Source of the DNA: Caballeronia insecticola
GTDB lineage: Bacteria; Pseudomonadota; Gammaproteobacteria; Burkholderiales; Burkholderiaceae
DNA: 64,000 nucleotides
Reading direction: 5' to 3'
Assembly (NCBI RefSeq): GCF_000402035.1
Contig: NC_021287.1
Span: forward strand, 1,178,001-1,242,000
In this document: piece by piece, positions 38,529-49,224 of the stretch
How positions within the stretch are numbered: position 1 is the stretch's first letter
Layout of the letters: each line of letters starts with the position of its first letter
Position numbers and translations under genes: made by a program
The notes under the pieces: model-generated
Databases searched by the model: none
What the model was told of the DNA's origin: nothing
Seen by the model: only the letters and a program-made list of their open reading frames with translations

Positions 38529-38726
38529 TGGCGGACGATGTGTACGGCGCGCGATGTGATCGGGCCCTTCGTAACGCGTCGTAAGAATCGCGTCGCGTCG
38601 TGTAACCCAAGCGACGCGCGGTTTTCATATCCTTCCAGGGCTACCTCGTTGGGGTAACTTCGCGGCCAACTTCGCTCAAGGCATTTCGAAAAGCGATGTG
38701 ACCGGAAGGATCGAGAGGACCACGCA

Positions 38727-39002
38727 TTGAAACACGCACTGAAACACGCAAAATCAGGCCGGCCCCAGGCCCCGTTCCATCTGCGCGGATGCCGCGTTTC
38801 CGCGCCGTTGCAGCAGCCGTGGGGCAGCGGGTGCCGGATCGTCGAATGGATCGACGAGCACGGCCAGATCTCGCGCCGCGCCGTCGCGGCGGATGTCACC
38901 GAGGATCAGGTCGTGGCCACCATCCGCCAGCACGTGACGGGGCGCAAGCACGTACTCATCGATGACGAACGCCAGCCGCGCCAGGTTCTGCCGCGCCGTT
39001 AG
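38727..39002 (+). CDS. DUF2866-like small protein
   Basis: A 91-residue protein. The core FHLRGCRVSAPLQQPWGSGCRIVEWID followed by VVATIRQHVTGRKHVLIDDE looks like the DUF2866 family of Burkholderia, which I recall next to radA; function unknown. The likely start is the TTG at 38727, with GAGAGGA upstream at good spacing. The N-terminus carries a short duplicated peptide (MKHALKHAK). Its stop overlaps the stop of the convergent CoA-transferase gene by 4 bases. Confidence 0.65.
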   Translation: MKHALKHAKSGRPQAPFHLRGCRVSAPLQQPWGSGCRIVEWIDEHGQISRRAVAADVTEDQVVATIRQHVTGRKHVLIDDERQPRQVLPRR

Positions 39003-40024
39003 GTCTGAGCGGCGCGAAAAAGCGGGTGCACGGCAGCCTCGGCGGGCGTGAGCACGGGCGCGACGCAACAATCGAGCGCTTCGAGCAATTTCATCCAGTC
39101 GTCGAGTGTGCGTTCGCGAAATCGCGCGGCCAGTTCCGTCGACAATTGCGCGGCGTCCGCGCCGCCGATCGCCTGCCCAAGGCTCCAATGCCGTGACGCC
39201 CAGTCAGGGCGGCCGATCGCCTCGCACAACGTCTGCCAGAACTTCAATTCCAGTGCGCCCACGGCGATGAACCGGTCGTCGCGCGTGCGATATACGTCGT
39301 AGCAGGGCGCGCCGCCGTTGAGCAGCCCGGCGCCGGCGCGGGTACTCGCTTCGTCGCCATTCGCAAGCGCGATGTGCGCCATCACGTTGTGCGCATGCGC
39401 GGCATGCGTCATCGATACCTCGACACGCCGCCCCTCGCCGCCACGCGCCACATGCCACGCCGCCGCCAGTATTTTCATGACGGCCGAGAGCGCGCCGCCC
39501 AGCAGATCCGCGAGCTGGAAATTCGGCGCGACGGGCGTGCCGTCGCGCGCCGCGAACTGGTCCAGCACGCCTGCATACGCGATGTAGTTCAGATCGTGCC
39601 CCGCCTTGAGCGCGAACGGCCCCTCGCTGCCGAAGCCGGTGATCGCGCAATAGACAAGCTTCGGATTCGCCTCGCGCAGCATCTCGTAGCCGACGCCGAG
39701 CCGCTCCATCACCGCCGGCCGGAAGCTTTCCACCAGCACGTCCGCATCGCGCACGAGTTCGATCAGCGTCGAACGTCCTTCGTCGGATTTGAGATCCAGC
39801 GTAAGCAGCCGCTTGCCGCGATTGACGATGCGATAAAACGCACTCGGCGCGCCGCTTTTCCGGTCGGCTTCGCTTTGCAGCATCGCGCGGGCGTAGTCGC
39901 CTTCGCGGGGAGGCTCGATCTTGAGCACGTCGGCGCCGAGTTCAGCCAGCCGCAGCGTGGCGACGGGTCCTGGCAGAAGCCGCGTCAGATCGAGCACGCG
40001 AAGGCCGGTGAGGGAAGGCGTCAA
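38999..40024 (-). CDS. Family III CoA-transferase / alpha-methylacyl-CoA racemase-like protein
   Basis: A 341-residue CaiB/BaiF family protein. The N-terminus LRVLDLTRLLPGPVATLRLAELGADVLKIE is the family III signature. The active-site region reads AGHDLNYIAYAGVL; the GHD-LNY form is typical of alpha-methylacyl-CoA racemases and supplies the catalytic His and Asp. It is somewhat shorter than most family members (360-400). The start is the TTG at 40024, preceded by AGGAGA. Substrate unknown; racemase is the better guess than transferase. Confidence 0.85.
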   Translation of the reverse strand: MTPSLTGLRVLDLTRLLPGPVATLRLAELGADVLKIEPPREGDYARAMLQSEADRKSGAPSAFYRIVNRGKRLLTLDLKSDEGRSTLIELVRDADVLVESFRPAVMERLGVGYEMLREANPKLVYCAITGFGSEGPFALKAGHDLNYIAYAGVLDQFAARDGTPVAPNFQLADLLGGALSAVMKILAAAWHVARGGEGRRVEVSMTHAAHAHNVMAHIALANGDEASTRAGAGLLNGGAPCYDVYRTRDDRFIAVGALELKFWQTLCEAIGRPDWASRHWSLGQAIGGADAAQLSTELAARFRERTLDDWMKLLEALDCCVAPVLTPAEAAVHPLFRAAQT

Positions 40025-40063
40025 GGTGCGGTCTCCTGTGCGCGCGATGTCTGTGGGTACGAC

Positions 40064-42004
40064 CTACGAGCCGATCTGCTCCAGTTCCTCGTGCGCCTCG
40101 AGCCATTCCATTTCGAGCGTTTCGAGGCGCGTGTTGACTTCGCCCTGACGGCGGATCGTCTCGGTGAGCTTCTGCTTCATCGCGGCTTCGTAGCTTGCCG
40201 GATCGGCGACGAATGTATCGAGCTGCGTCTTTTCCGCGTTGAGCTTTTCCATTTCCTTCTCGATTTTCGCGATGCGCGACTGCAGCGGCCGTTTGAGATG
40301 CGCAAGCTTCTGCCGCTCCTGCGCTTCCTGACGACGCTGCTCGCGACGATTCACGCCGCTGTCCTGCGCCTCGCCCGACGCCGCCGTGCTCGCTTCCTTT
40401 GCGGCGGCGCGCGTTTCGGCGGCGTGCTGGAGCAGCCAGTCGCGGTAATCGTCGAGATCGCCGTCGAACGGACTCAGGCGATGCTTCGCGACGAGCATGA
40501 AGGTGTCGGTCGTCGCGCGCAGCAGATGCCGGTCGTGCGACACCAGAATCAGCGTGCCTTCGAACTGCGCGAGCGCCATGGTCAGCGCGTGGCGGGTTTC
40601 GAGGTCGAGGTGATTGGTCGGTTCGTCGAGCAGCAGCAGATTCGGCTTTTGCCAGATGATCAGCGCAAGCGCGAGCCGCGCCTTCTCGCCGCCGGAGAAG
40701 GGCGCGATCTTCGCCGTGGCCATGTCGCCCGAGAAATTGAAGCTGCCGAGGAAATCGCGCAATTCCTGCTCGCGCGTGTCGGGCGCGAGCCGGCCGAGAT
40801 GCTGGAGCGGGGAGTCGTCGGGGCGCAGGGTCTCAAGTTGATGCTGCGCGAAATAGCCGATCTGCAGACCCTTGCCCTGACGCACGCTGCCCGACAGCGG
40901 TTCGAGCGTCTGCGCGAGCGTCTTGATGAGCGTCGACTTGCCCTGGCCGTTCGCGCCCAACAGACCGATACGCTGGCCGTTCTGGATCGACAGCGCCACG
41001 CCTTCGACGATCGGAATCTCGCCGCCTTCGTCGTTGTGGTAGCCGCAGCGCACATCTTCCATGACCATCATCGGATTGGGCGCGGCGTCGGGCTCGCGGA
41101 ACTCGAACGTAAAGGGCGAGCTCGCATGCGCAGGCGCGATGAGCTCCATCCTCTCCAGCGCCTTCACGCGGCTTTGCGCCTGCTTCGCCTTGGTCGCCTT
41201 GGCCTTGAAGCGGTCGATAAAGCTCTGCAGATGCTGCACGGTCTTCTGCTGCTTCTCGTAGGCGCTCTGTTGCAGCGCGAGTTGCTGCGCGCGCAGCACT
41301 TCGAACTGGCTGTAATTGCCGCCGTAACGCTTCACCTGACGATTCTCCAGATGCAGCGTGACATTGCAGACGGAATCGAGAAATTCGCGATCGTGCGAGA
41401 TGACGACGAGCGTGCCGGGATAACGCCCGAGCCAGTCCTCCAGCCACACGATGGCGTCGAGGTCCAGGTGATTGGTCGGTTCGTCGAGCAGCAGCAGATC
41501 GGACGGGCACATCAGCGCCTGCGCGAGATTCAGCCGCATGCGCCAGCCGCCCGAAAAGCTCGACACCGGTTCGCGCGTCTGTTCGAGCGTGAAGCCGAGA
41601 CCGAGGAGCAGCGTTTCGGCGCGCGCGGGCGCGGTGTAGCCGTCGGCATCCGCGAAGGCGGCGTGCGCTTCGCCTTCGGCTGCGCCGTCGTGCGCCGCGG
41701 AGGCTGCCGCGATACGCGCCTCGATGGCGCGCAGGTGCGTGTCGCCGTCGAGCGTGTAGTCGAGCGCGCTGCGATCGACGGCGGGCGTTTCCTGCGCGAC
41801 GTGGGCAATGCGCCACGACGGCGGCATCGAAAAATCGCCGCCGTCCGCGTGCAGCTCGCCGCGCAGCACGGAGAAGAGCGTGGACTTGCCCGCGCCGTTC
41901 GCGCCGACGAGACCGGCCTTCTCGCCCGGATTGAGCGTGAAGCTGGTCGCTTCGAAAAGCGGCTTGGTGCCGCGGGACAAGCTGAACTGGTTGAAACGGA
42001 TCAC
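40064..42004 (-). CDS. ABC-F family ATPase (YheS-like)
   Basis: A 646-residue soluble protein with two ABC ATPase domains and no membrane part, so it acts on the ribosome. The N-terminal domain starts MIRFNQFSLSRG with Walker A LVGANGAGKST and signature SFSGGWRMRLNLAQAL. The second half has Walker A LLGANGQGKST and signature PFSGGEKARLALALI. Both contain LLLDEPTNHLDL. The C-terminal 100 residues are a charged coiled coil. The overall match is to YheS, not EttA or Uup. It ends 39 bases before the CoA-transferase start. Confidence 0.92.
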   Translation of the reverse strand: MIRFNQFSLSRGTKPLFEATSFTLNPGEKAGLVGANGAGKSTLFSVLRGELHADGGDFSMPPSWRIAHVAQETPAVDRSALDYTLDGDTHLRAIEARIAAASAAHDGAAEGEAHAAFADADGYTAPARAETLLLGLGFTLEQTREPVSSFSGGWRMRLNLAQALMCPSDLLLLDEPTNHLDLDAIVWLEDWLGRYPGTLVVISHDREFLDSVCNVTLHLENRQVKRYGGNYSQFEVLRAQQLALQQSAYEKQQKTVQHLQSFIDRFKAKATKAKQAQSRVKALERMELIAPAHASSPFTFEFREPDAAPNPMMVMEDVRCGYHNDEGGEIPIVEGVALSIQNGQRIGLLGANGQGKSTLIKTLAQTLEPLSGSVRQGKGLQIGYFAQHQLETLRPDDSPLQHLGRLAPDTREQELRDFLGSFNFSGDMATAKIAPFSGGEKARLALALIIWQKPNLLLLDEPTNHLDLETRHALTMALAQFEGTLILVSHDRHLLRATTDTFMLVAKHRLSPFDGDLDDYRDWLLQHAAETRAAAKEASTAASGEAQDSGVNRREQRRQEAQERQKLAHLKRPLQSRIAKIEKEMEKLNAEKTQLDTFVADPASYEAAMKQKLTETIRRQGEVNTRLETLEMEWLEAHEELEQIGS

Positions 42005-42159
42005 GTGGGAATGGCGGCGAAGGGCGCGGCGAACAAGGAAAGCGCTATTTTAGACCGGACAGGTCGCGCGTCAGGGATCGGCCATTCGGCTAATGGCAGG
42101 CGGGCGCGCGGCGCGGTAGCATCGCTGAACTTTCATCGAATTCGATTACGGAGCACGCC

Positions 42160-42651
42160 ATGAGCGCAGCGAACCAAGGCATCTACGATTTTTCGGCCGA
42201 AACACTCGACGGCGGCACCGTCAGCCTGGACCAGTATCGCGGCAAGGTGCTGCTGATCGTCAACACGGCGAGCGAATGCGGTTTCACGCCGCAATACAAG
42301 GGCTTGCAGGCCGTTTATGAGCAATTCGGCGCGCGCGGCCTGGAGGTGCTCGGCTTTCCCTGCAATCAGTTCGGCAAGCAGGAACCGGGCGACGCCGCGC
42401 AGATCGGCGCGTTCTGCGAGAAGAACTACGGCGTCACGTTTCCGATGTTCGCGAAGATCGAGGTCAACGGCGCGCACGCGCATCCGCTCTACCGCTATCT
42501 GAAGGACAAGGAACCGGGGCTGCTCGGCATCGAGGCGATCAAGTGGAATTTCACCAAGTTTCTCGTCGACCGCCAGGGCGACGTGGTGAAACGCTATGCG
42601 CCTCAGACCAAGCCCGAAGCCATGGCGGACGACATCGAAAAACTGCTCTGA
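42160..42651 (+). CDS. Glutathione peroxidase-like thiol peroxidase
   Basis: A 163-residue peroxidase of the Gpx/BtuE family that reduces hydroperoxides. The peroxidatic cysteine is Cys40 in [12 protein letters not shown]. The catalytic Gln lies in [13 protein letters not shown] and the Trp-Asn pair in [10 protein letters not shown], completing the tetrad. Bacterial Cys-type members often use thioredoxin in place of glutathione. GGAG precedes the ATG. It converges on the cardiolipin synthase gene with a 6-base gap. Confidence 0.94.
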   Translation: MSAANQGIYDFSAETLDGGTVSLDQYRGKVLLIVNTASECGFTPQYKGLQAVYEQFGARGLEVLGFPCNQFGKQEPGDAAQIGAFCEKNYGVTFPMFAKIEVNGAHAHPLYRYLKDKEPGLLGIEAIKWNFTKFLVDRQGDVVKRYAPQTKPEAMADDIEKLL

Positions 42652-42657
42652 ACGCGC

Positions 42658-44157
42658 TCAGAGAATCGGCGAAAAAAGCCGCGCGACATGCATCGCCATG
42701 CGCCGCCAGAACGCGGCGCCGCGATAATCGTTGCCGTCGATCTCGAAGGAATGCGCGAAGTCCGCGAGCAGCATCGCCTCCACATCGCTGGCGAATGCGC
42801 GATCGACCGTGAGCACCGTGATCTCGAAGTTCAGGCGAAACGAGCGGTTGTCGAGATTCGCGCTGCCGACCGACGCGGCGATATCGTCGACGAGCACGAC
42901 CTTCTGGTGCAAAAACCCCGGCTTGTAGCGGAAGATGCGCACGCCCGCCTGAAACAGGTCATAGGCATAGAGCTTGGACGCGGCGAACACCACATGATGG
43001 TCGCGCCGGCTCGGAATCAGAATGCGCACGTCGACGCCGCGCATCACTGCGAGCCGCAGCGCCGAGAACACGGCTTCGTCGGGAATCAGATAGGGCGACG
43101 TGATCCAGATGCGCTCGCGCGCCGCGTTGATCGCCTCGACGAAGAACAGCGAGCAGGTTTCCTGTTTGTCGGCAGGACCGCTCGACAGCACCATGCAGTG
43201 CATGTTTTCGTCCGAATGCGGCGCGGGACCGAGTTCGGGCAGGCGCTGCGTCGCCCAGTACCAGTCTTCGGTGAAGACGAACTGAATGCTGGCGATTGCC
43301 GGCCCGCGTACCTCGACATGCGTATCGCGCCACGGCGAGAGGCGTGGATTGCCGCCGAGATATTCGACGCCCACATTGTGTCCGCCGACGAACGCACGCT
43401 TGCCGTCCACGACCACGATCTTCCGATGATTGCGGAAGTTGATCTGAAAGCGGTGCACGAACTTGCGCGTGGCGGCGAACGGATGCGCCTCGACGCCGCC
43501 CGCGCGCAGCGCGTTCACGTAGCGATGCGGCAGGTCGAAGCTGCCGATGCTGTCGTAGAGAAAGTAGACGCGCACGCCGGCCTGGGCTTTTTTGATCAGC
43601 GCGTCCTTGAGCATGTCGCCGAGGGCGTCGGCGCGCACGATGAAGAACTGCACGACCACATACTGCTCGGCGGCGGCGATGGCCTCGAGAATGGCCGCGA
43701 AGGTCGCGTCGCCATTGACGAGCACGCGCACCGAGTTGCCGCGTAGGAACGGCATGCCGGACAGGCGCTGGAGCGTGCGGATGGTCGGGTTGCCGAGGTA
43801 GGTGGCCGGTCCCGGCGCGATTTCGCCGCGTGCGCCGGTGGCATCGACGAGCGGCGCGCCATCGACAGTCTGAGGAGCGTCGCTGCGGGCGCCCGATTCC
43901 CATTCGGCGGGCTTCGAGCGGCTGCGCAGAATGTCGATTTCGAGACGCCTTTCGTCGATGTAACCCGCGAACTTGCTGCGGCCGAGAAAGAGATAGGGGA
44001 TGAGCGTGAAATAAGGCATCGCGACCAGCGACACCGCCCACGCCACCGCGCCTTGCGACGTGCGCGTGTTGATGACGGCATGAATCGCGGCGATCACGCC
44101 GAGCGCGTGCGCGGCTATCACCAGCGTGCCGAGATGGAGCCAGTCCGATGCTTGCAT
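42658..44157 (-). CDS. cls: Cardiolipin synthase
   Basis: Makes cardiolipin from two phosphatidylglycerols at the inner membrane. 499 residues from the ATG at 44157. Two N-terminal hydrophobic helices (LVIAAHALGVIAAIHAVI, AVSLVAMPYFTLIPYLFLG) anchor it. Two phospholipase D HKD motifs follow, NFRNHRKIVVVDGKRAFVGG and FLHQKVVLVDDIAASVGSANLD, both intact. An in-frame start at 44244 would add 29 residues. The branch (ClsA versus another Cls) is not certain, but the membrane anchors favour ClsA. Confidence 0.92.
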   Translation of the reverse strand: MQASDWLHLGTLVIAAHALGVIAAIHAVINTRTSQGAVAWAVSLVAMPYFTLIPYLFLGRSKFAGYIDERRLEIDILRSRSKPAEWESGARSDAPQTVDGAPLVDATGARGEIAPGPATYLGNPTIRTLQRLSGMPFLRGNSVRVLVNGDATFAAILEAIAAAEQYVVVQFFIVRADALGDMLKDALIKKAQAGVRVYFLYDSIGSFDLPHRYVNALRAGGVEAHPFAATRKFVHRFQINFRNHRKIVVVDGKRAFVGGHNVGVEYLGGNPRLSPWRDTHVEVRGPAIASIQFVFTEDWYWATQRLPELGPAPHSDENMHCMVLSSGPADKQETCSLFFVEAINAARERIWITSPYLIPDEAVFSALRLAVMRGVDVRILIPSRRDHHVVFAASKLYAYDLFQAGVRIFRYKPGFLHQKVVLVDDIAASVGSANLDNRSFRLNFEITVLTVDRAFASDVEAMLLADFAHSFEIDGNDYRGAAFWRRMAMHVARLFSPIL

Positions 44158-44326
44158 AGACGCAGAAGGTGGGAAGTGCTTCGTCAGCGGCGATCCGGCA
44201 TAGTCGATCTCCGGCCGCTGACGGCGATGCGTCATCTTACCCAAGCCTTCCGCGCAAAGTGTCGGCGATAGTCGCCGCGTGTGCCGCGCCGCAACGTTTC
44301 GCTGCAGCGTCTGGCCCCGCGTCCGC

Positions 44327-45211
44327 TCACGCGGGCAGGTCGGCGGCCTGAATCAGGAACACGTTGTCGTCGCCGGCGCTGGTCGACAGCCACACCAGAT
44401 CGAGGCCGCCCAGGGCCGCTTCGACATTGGGCCGCTCGTTGCCGATCTCGACCACCAGTACGCCATCTTCGGTCAGCCACTTGCCCGCGTCGCGCACGAT
44501 GCGCCGCACCACATCCATGCCATCCGCGCCGCCTGCGAGCGCGAGTTCGGGCTCATGCCGGTATTCCTCAGGCAGCGCCTGCATGGCCTGGGCGTTGACG
44601 TACGGCGGGTTCGTGATGATCACTTCGTAGCGCGTGGACGGCAGCGGCGCGTACAGATCGCCTTCGTAGAGGCTCACGCGTTCTTCGAGGCCGTAGTCGT
44701 CGACGTTGCGGCGCGCGACCGCGAGTGCGTCCGGCGAAATGTCGACAGCGTCGACATCGGCGTTTTCGAACGCGTGCGCGGCGAGAATCGCGAGGCAGCC
44801 CGAGCCGGTGCAGAGTTCGAGCACGCGCGTGACCTGATCGGGATCGGCAACATAAGGTTGCAGGCCGTCCTGCAGCAATTCGCCGATAAACGAGCGCGGC
44901 ACGATCACGCGTTCGTCGACGTAAAAGCGACGGCCGTGCATCCACGCTTCCTGCGTGATGTACGCCGCGGGAACGCGCTCTTTCGCGCGGCGCTCGATCA
45001 CTTTCATGACGGCGTCGATTTCGTCGTCGAGCAGACGCGCGTCGAGGAACGGATCGAGCGTGTCGAGCGGCAGATGCAGCGTGTGCAGAATCAGGTACGC
45101 GGCTTCGTCGTAGGCGTTGGTCGAGCCGTGGCCGAACGACAGGCCCGCCTGGGTGAAGCGCGAGACGCCAAAGCGCAGCAGGTCGCGCACGGTGGTGAAG
45201 GGTAGCGCCAT
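44327..45211 (-). CDS. prmB: 50S ribosomal protein L3 glutamine methyltransferase
   Basis: SAM-dependent enzyme that methylates a glutamine of ribosomal protein L3. 294 residues. An N-terminal helical domain (TVRDLLRFGVSRF, HGSTNAYDEAAYLILHTL) precedes the methyltransferase core with ELCTGSGCLAIL (SAM binding) and the catalytic ITNPPYV. The N-terminal DEA(A/V)YL pattern separates PrmB from PrmC. AAGGAG lies upstream. It follows dapE by 42 bases. Confidence 0.94.
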   Translation of the reverse strand: MALPFTTVRDLLRFGVSRFTQAGLSFGHGSTNAYDEAAYLILHTLHLPLDTLDPFLDARLLDDEIDAVMKVIERRAKERVPAAYITQEAWMHGRRFYVDERVIVPRSFIGELLQDGLQPYVADPDQVTRVLELCTGSGCLAILAAHAFENADVDAVDISPDALAVARRNVDDYGLEERVSLYEGDLYAPLPSTRYEVIITNPPYVNAQAMQALPEEYRHEPELALAGGADGMDVVRRIVRDAGKWLTEDGVLVVEIGNERPNVEAALGGLDLVWLSTSAGDDNVFLIQAADLPA

Positions 45212-45253
45212 CGAAGGCTCCTTGTTATTGTCGGATTGAATGGGCAGACGAGT

Positions 45254-46477
<1,224 letters not shown>

Positions 46478-46496
46478 TCACAGTCATCGCGTGCGC

Positions 46497-46865
46497 TCAC
46501 GCAAACAGCGTTTCGTACTGCTCGGCGGCAAACCCGAGCGTCTTCACACGCCCGTTCACGACGACGACCGGCCGCTTGATGATCGACGGCTTGTGGATCA
46601 TCAGCGCGATCGCGCCGGCGGTCGTGTCGGCTTCGGCTTTGTGCACGTCCGACAGTCCGCGCCAGGTCGTGCCGCGCTTGTTGATCAACTGCTCGATCGA
46701 CACGTCTTTCAGCCAGTCCTGCACCAGCGCGTTGGACACGCCGGCCTTCTTGAAGTCGTGAAATTCGAACGGCACGCCGTGTTCTTCCAGCCACACGCGT
46801 GCTTTTTTCACGGTGTCGCAATTCGGAATACCGTAGACGACGGTCGTGGCGGTTCCGCGCGCCAC
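46497..46865 (-). CDS. yffB: ArsC/Spx family reductase (YffB-like)
   Basis: A 122-residue thioredoxin-fold protein of the ArsC/Spx superfamily. The conserved cysteine lies in VYGIPNCDTVKKARVWLEEHG. Further family features are EFHDFKKAG and KRPVVVVNGRVKTLGF. There is no second resolving cysteine of classical arsenate reductases, so an arsenate role is unlikely. The start is taken as the GTG at 46865, 2 bases after the dapD stop. Adjacency to dap genes is also seen in E. coli (yffB-dapE), which suggests a conserved functional link. Confidence 0.85.
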   Translation of the reverse strand: MARGTATTVVYGIPNCDTVKKARVWLEEHGVPFEFHDFKKAGVSNALVQDWLKDVSIEQLINKRGTTWRGLSDVHKAEADTTAGAIALMIHKPSIIKRPVVVVNGRVKTLGFAAEQYETLFA

Positions 46866-46867
46866 GA

Positions 46868-47695
46868 TCAGTCGCCTCGCAGCAGTTCGTTCAGGCCGAC
46901 CTTCGCACGCGTCTTGGCGTCGACCTTCTTCACGATCACCGCGCAGTACAGGCTGTGCGAGCCGTCCTTCGACGGCAGATTGCCCGCCACGACGACCGAA
47001 CCCGCCGGAATGCGGCCATAGGTGACTTCGCCGGTTTCGCGGTCGTAGATCTTGGTCGACTGGCCGAGATATACGCCCATCGAAATGACCGAGTTTTCCT
47101 CGACGATCACGCCTTCCACGACTTCCGAGCGCGCGCCGATGAAGCAGTTGTCCTCGATGATGACCGGGTTCGCCTGCAGCGGCTCCAGCACGCCGCCGAT
47201 GCCCACGCCGCCCGACAAATGCACGTTCTTGCCGATCTGCGCGCACGAGCCGACAGTGGCCCAGGTATCGACCATCGTGCCTTCGTCGACGTACGCGCCG
47301 ATGTTGGTGTACGACGGCATCAGCACGACATTCTTCGCGATGAACGAGCCGCGGCGCGCAATGGCCGGCGGCACGACGCGAAAGCCGCCCGCCGCGAAAT
47401 CTTCGGCGGTGTAGTTCGCGAACTTCGAGGGCACCTTGTCGTAGAACTGGGAGTAGCCGCCTGCGGGCATCGGCGCGTTGTCTTCCAGGCGGAACGACAG
47501 CAACACGGCCTTCTTGAGCCACTGATTCACGATCCAGTCGCCGTCGCGCTTCTCGGCGACGCGCATCTGACCTTTATCGAGCTGCTCGATTGCATGCGCG
47601 ACGGCTTCGCGGACTTCGGCGGGCGCAGCCTTGGGCGAGAGCTCGGCGCGGTTTTCCCAGGCGGTATCGATGATGCTCTGAAGTTGTTGCGACAT
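46868..47695 (-). CDS. dapD: Tetrahydrodipicolinate N-succinyltransferase
   Basis: Transfers succinyl from succinyl-CoA to tetrahydrodipicolinate in the succinylase branch of lysine/DAP synthesis. 275 residues. An N-terminal helical domain starts [20 protein letters not shown] left-handed beta-helix of hexapeptide repeats follows ([31 protein letters not shown]). Conserved [31 protein letters not shown] matches DapD. It lies 59 bases downstream of dapC. Confidence 0.96.
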   Translation of the reverse strand: MSQQLQSIIDTAWENRAELSPKAAPAEVREAVAHAIEQLDKGQMRVAEKRDGDWIVNQWLKKAVLLSFRLEDNAPMPAGGYSQFYDKVPSKFANYTAEDFAAGGFRVVPPAIARRGSFIAKNVVLMPSYTNIGAYVDEGTMVDTWATVGSCAQIGKNVHLSGGVGIGGVLEPLQANPVIIEDNCFIGARSEVVEGVIVEENSVISMGVYLGQSTKIYDRETGEVTYGRIPAGSVVVAGNLPSKDGSHSLYCAVIVKKVDAKTRAKVGLNELLRGD

Positions 47696-47754
47696 AGTGA
47701 TATCAAGGATGGAGAGATTGGACCGGCTACGCTCAGGGTGCGCTCATGCTGCGT

Positions 47755-48972
47755 TCAAGCGGCCAGCGTGCGGCAGAATTCGACGATGCGGCGGGCTCCT
47801 TCGACACATTCCGCGGTTTCGGCAACCAGCGCGATACGCACGAACCCGACGCCGGGATTCGTGCCGTGCGCGGTGCGCGCGAGGAAAGAGCCCGGCAGAA
47901 CCGTCACATTATAGTCGGCGTACAGGCGCGCCGCGAACTCGGTGTCCGAGAGGCCCGTGCGCGAAACGTTCGCCCAGAGGTAGAACGCGGCGTCGGGCAG
48001 GCGTACGTCGAGCACGTCGGCGAGCATCGGCGTGACCGTCTGGAATTTTTTCAGATACTGGGCCCGGTTGTCGCGCACGTGCGTTTCATCCTGCCACGCG
48101 GCGATGCTCGCGCGCTGGAACACGGTCGAGAGCGCCGCGCCGTGATACGTGCGGTAGAGCAGGAAGTCCTTCAGCACCGCGGCGTCGCCCGCGACGAAGC
48201 CCGAGCGCATGCCCGGCACGTTCGAGCGCTTCGACAGGCTCGACAGCATCACCAGACGATCGAAGCCGCGTCCCAGCAGGCGCGCGGCTTCGAGGCCGCC
48301 GAGCGGCGGTTGCGCTTCGTCGAAATAGATTTCCGAATAGCACTCGTCCGATGCGATCACGAAGCCGTGCTTGTCCGACAGCGCGAAAAGCTCGCGCCAG
48401 TTGTCGAGCGTGAGCACGGCGCCCGTCGGGTTGCCCGGCGAGCATACATAGAGCAGTTGCGTGCGCGCCCAGATGTGCTCGGGCACGGCGGAATAATCGC
48501 AAGCGAAGTTGCGCGCCGGATCGCTGTTGACGAAATACGGCTCGGCGCCCGCGAGCAGGGCCGCGCCTTCGTAGATTTGATAGAACGGGTTCGGACAGAG
48601 TACGATGGGCGGTTCCGCGCCGATCGTGCTTTGGCTGTCGATCACGGTCTGCGCGAGCGCAAAGAGCGCTTCCCGCGAGCCGGAAACGGGCAGCACCTGC
48701 GTCGCCGGATCGATCGATTCGAGGCCGTAGCGCTGTTTCGCCCACGCCGCGATCGCCGCGCGCAGCGGCTCGCTGCCAAGCGTGGCCGGATACGATGCGA
48801 GGCCGTCGAGCGCATCGATCACGGCGGTGCGGATCAGCGCGGGCGTCGGATGCTTCGGCTCGCCGATGCCGAAGCTGATCGGCGTGAATCCGGCGCGCGG
48901 TTCGATCCCTTTGAAGAGCGCGCGAAGCTTTTCGAACGGATACGGCTGAAGTTTCTTGAGAAGTGGATTCAC
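47755..48972 (-). CDS. dapC: Succinyldiaminopimelate transaminase
   Basis: PLP aminotransferase converting N-succinyl-2-amino-6-ketopimelate to N-succinyl-LL-DAP. The gene encodes 405 residues from a GTG at 48972; the N-terminus NPLLKKLQPYPFEKLRALF is typical of betaproteobacterial DapC. PLP lysine lies in SSLSKRSNVPGMRSGF; other landmarks are CSPGNPTGAVL and SDECYSEIYF. An ATG at 49020 would add 16 residues with no family match. With DapD and DapE it covers three consecutive steps of the pathway. Confidence 0.93.
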   Translation of the reverse strand: MNPLLKKLQPYPFEKLRALFKGIEPRAGFTPISFGIGEPKHPTPALIRTAVIDALDGLASYPATLGSEPLRAAIAAWAKQRYGLESIDPATQVLPVSGSREALFALAQTVIDSQSTIGAEPPIVLCPNPFYQIYEGAALLAGAEPYFVNSDPARNFACDYSAVPEHIWARTQLLYVCSPGNPTGAVLTLDNWRELFALSDKHGFVIASDECYSEIYFDEAQPPLGGLEAARLLGRGFDRLVMLSSLSKRSNVPGMRSGFVAGDAAVLKDFLLYRTYHGAALSTVFQRASIAAWQDETHVRDNRAQYLKKFQTVTPMLADVLDVRLPDAAFYLWANVSRTGLSDTEFAARLYADYNVTVLPGSFLARTAHGTNPGVGFVRIALVAETAECVEGARRIVEFCRTLAA

Positions 48973-49224
48973 GGCGTGACCGGTAAGCAGTAAGCGATGC
49001 ACGCAAGGCGCGAGGCGCATGACAGCGCGGCATCGGAAGACATGGAACGGACGCGAAGCAAGCTGACGATTATAGCGCGCGCCCCTGGCCCGTCAGGCGA
49101 TGACGGCGGGGAGCGGCCGCGCGCCACGAAGGACGGAAGGTCGAATGACGAGGTTCATGAAGCACGGCGTGTGGACAGTGACGGAAAAAGGCGAAGCATG
49201 CGCATCGAAGCAGGGAGCGCCGCG

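Noticed and set aside
46497..47522. A 341-residue protein ending in the YffB domain
   Set aside because: The upstream part is a shifted-frame shadow of dapD. The thioredoxin-like fold begins after the GTG at 46865.
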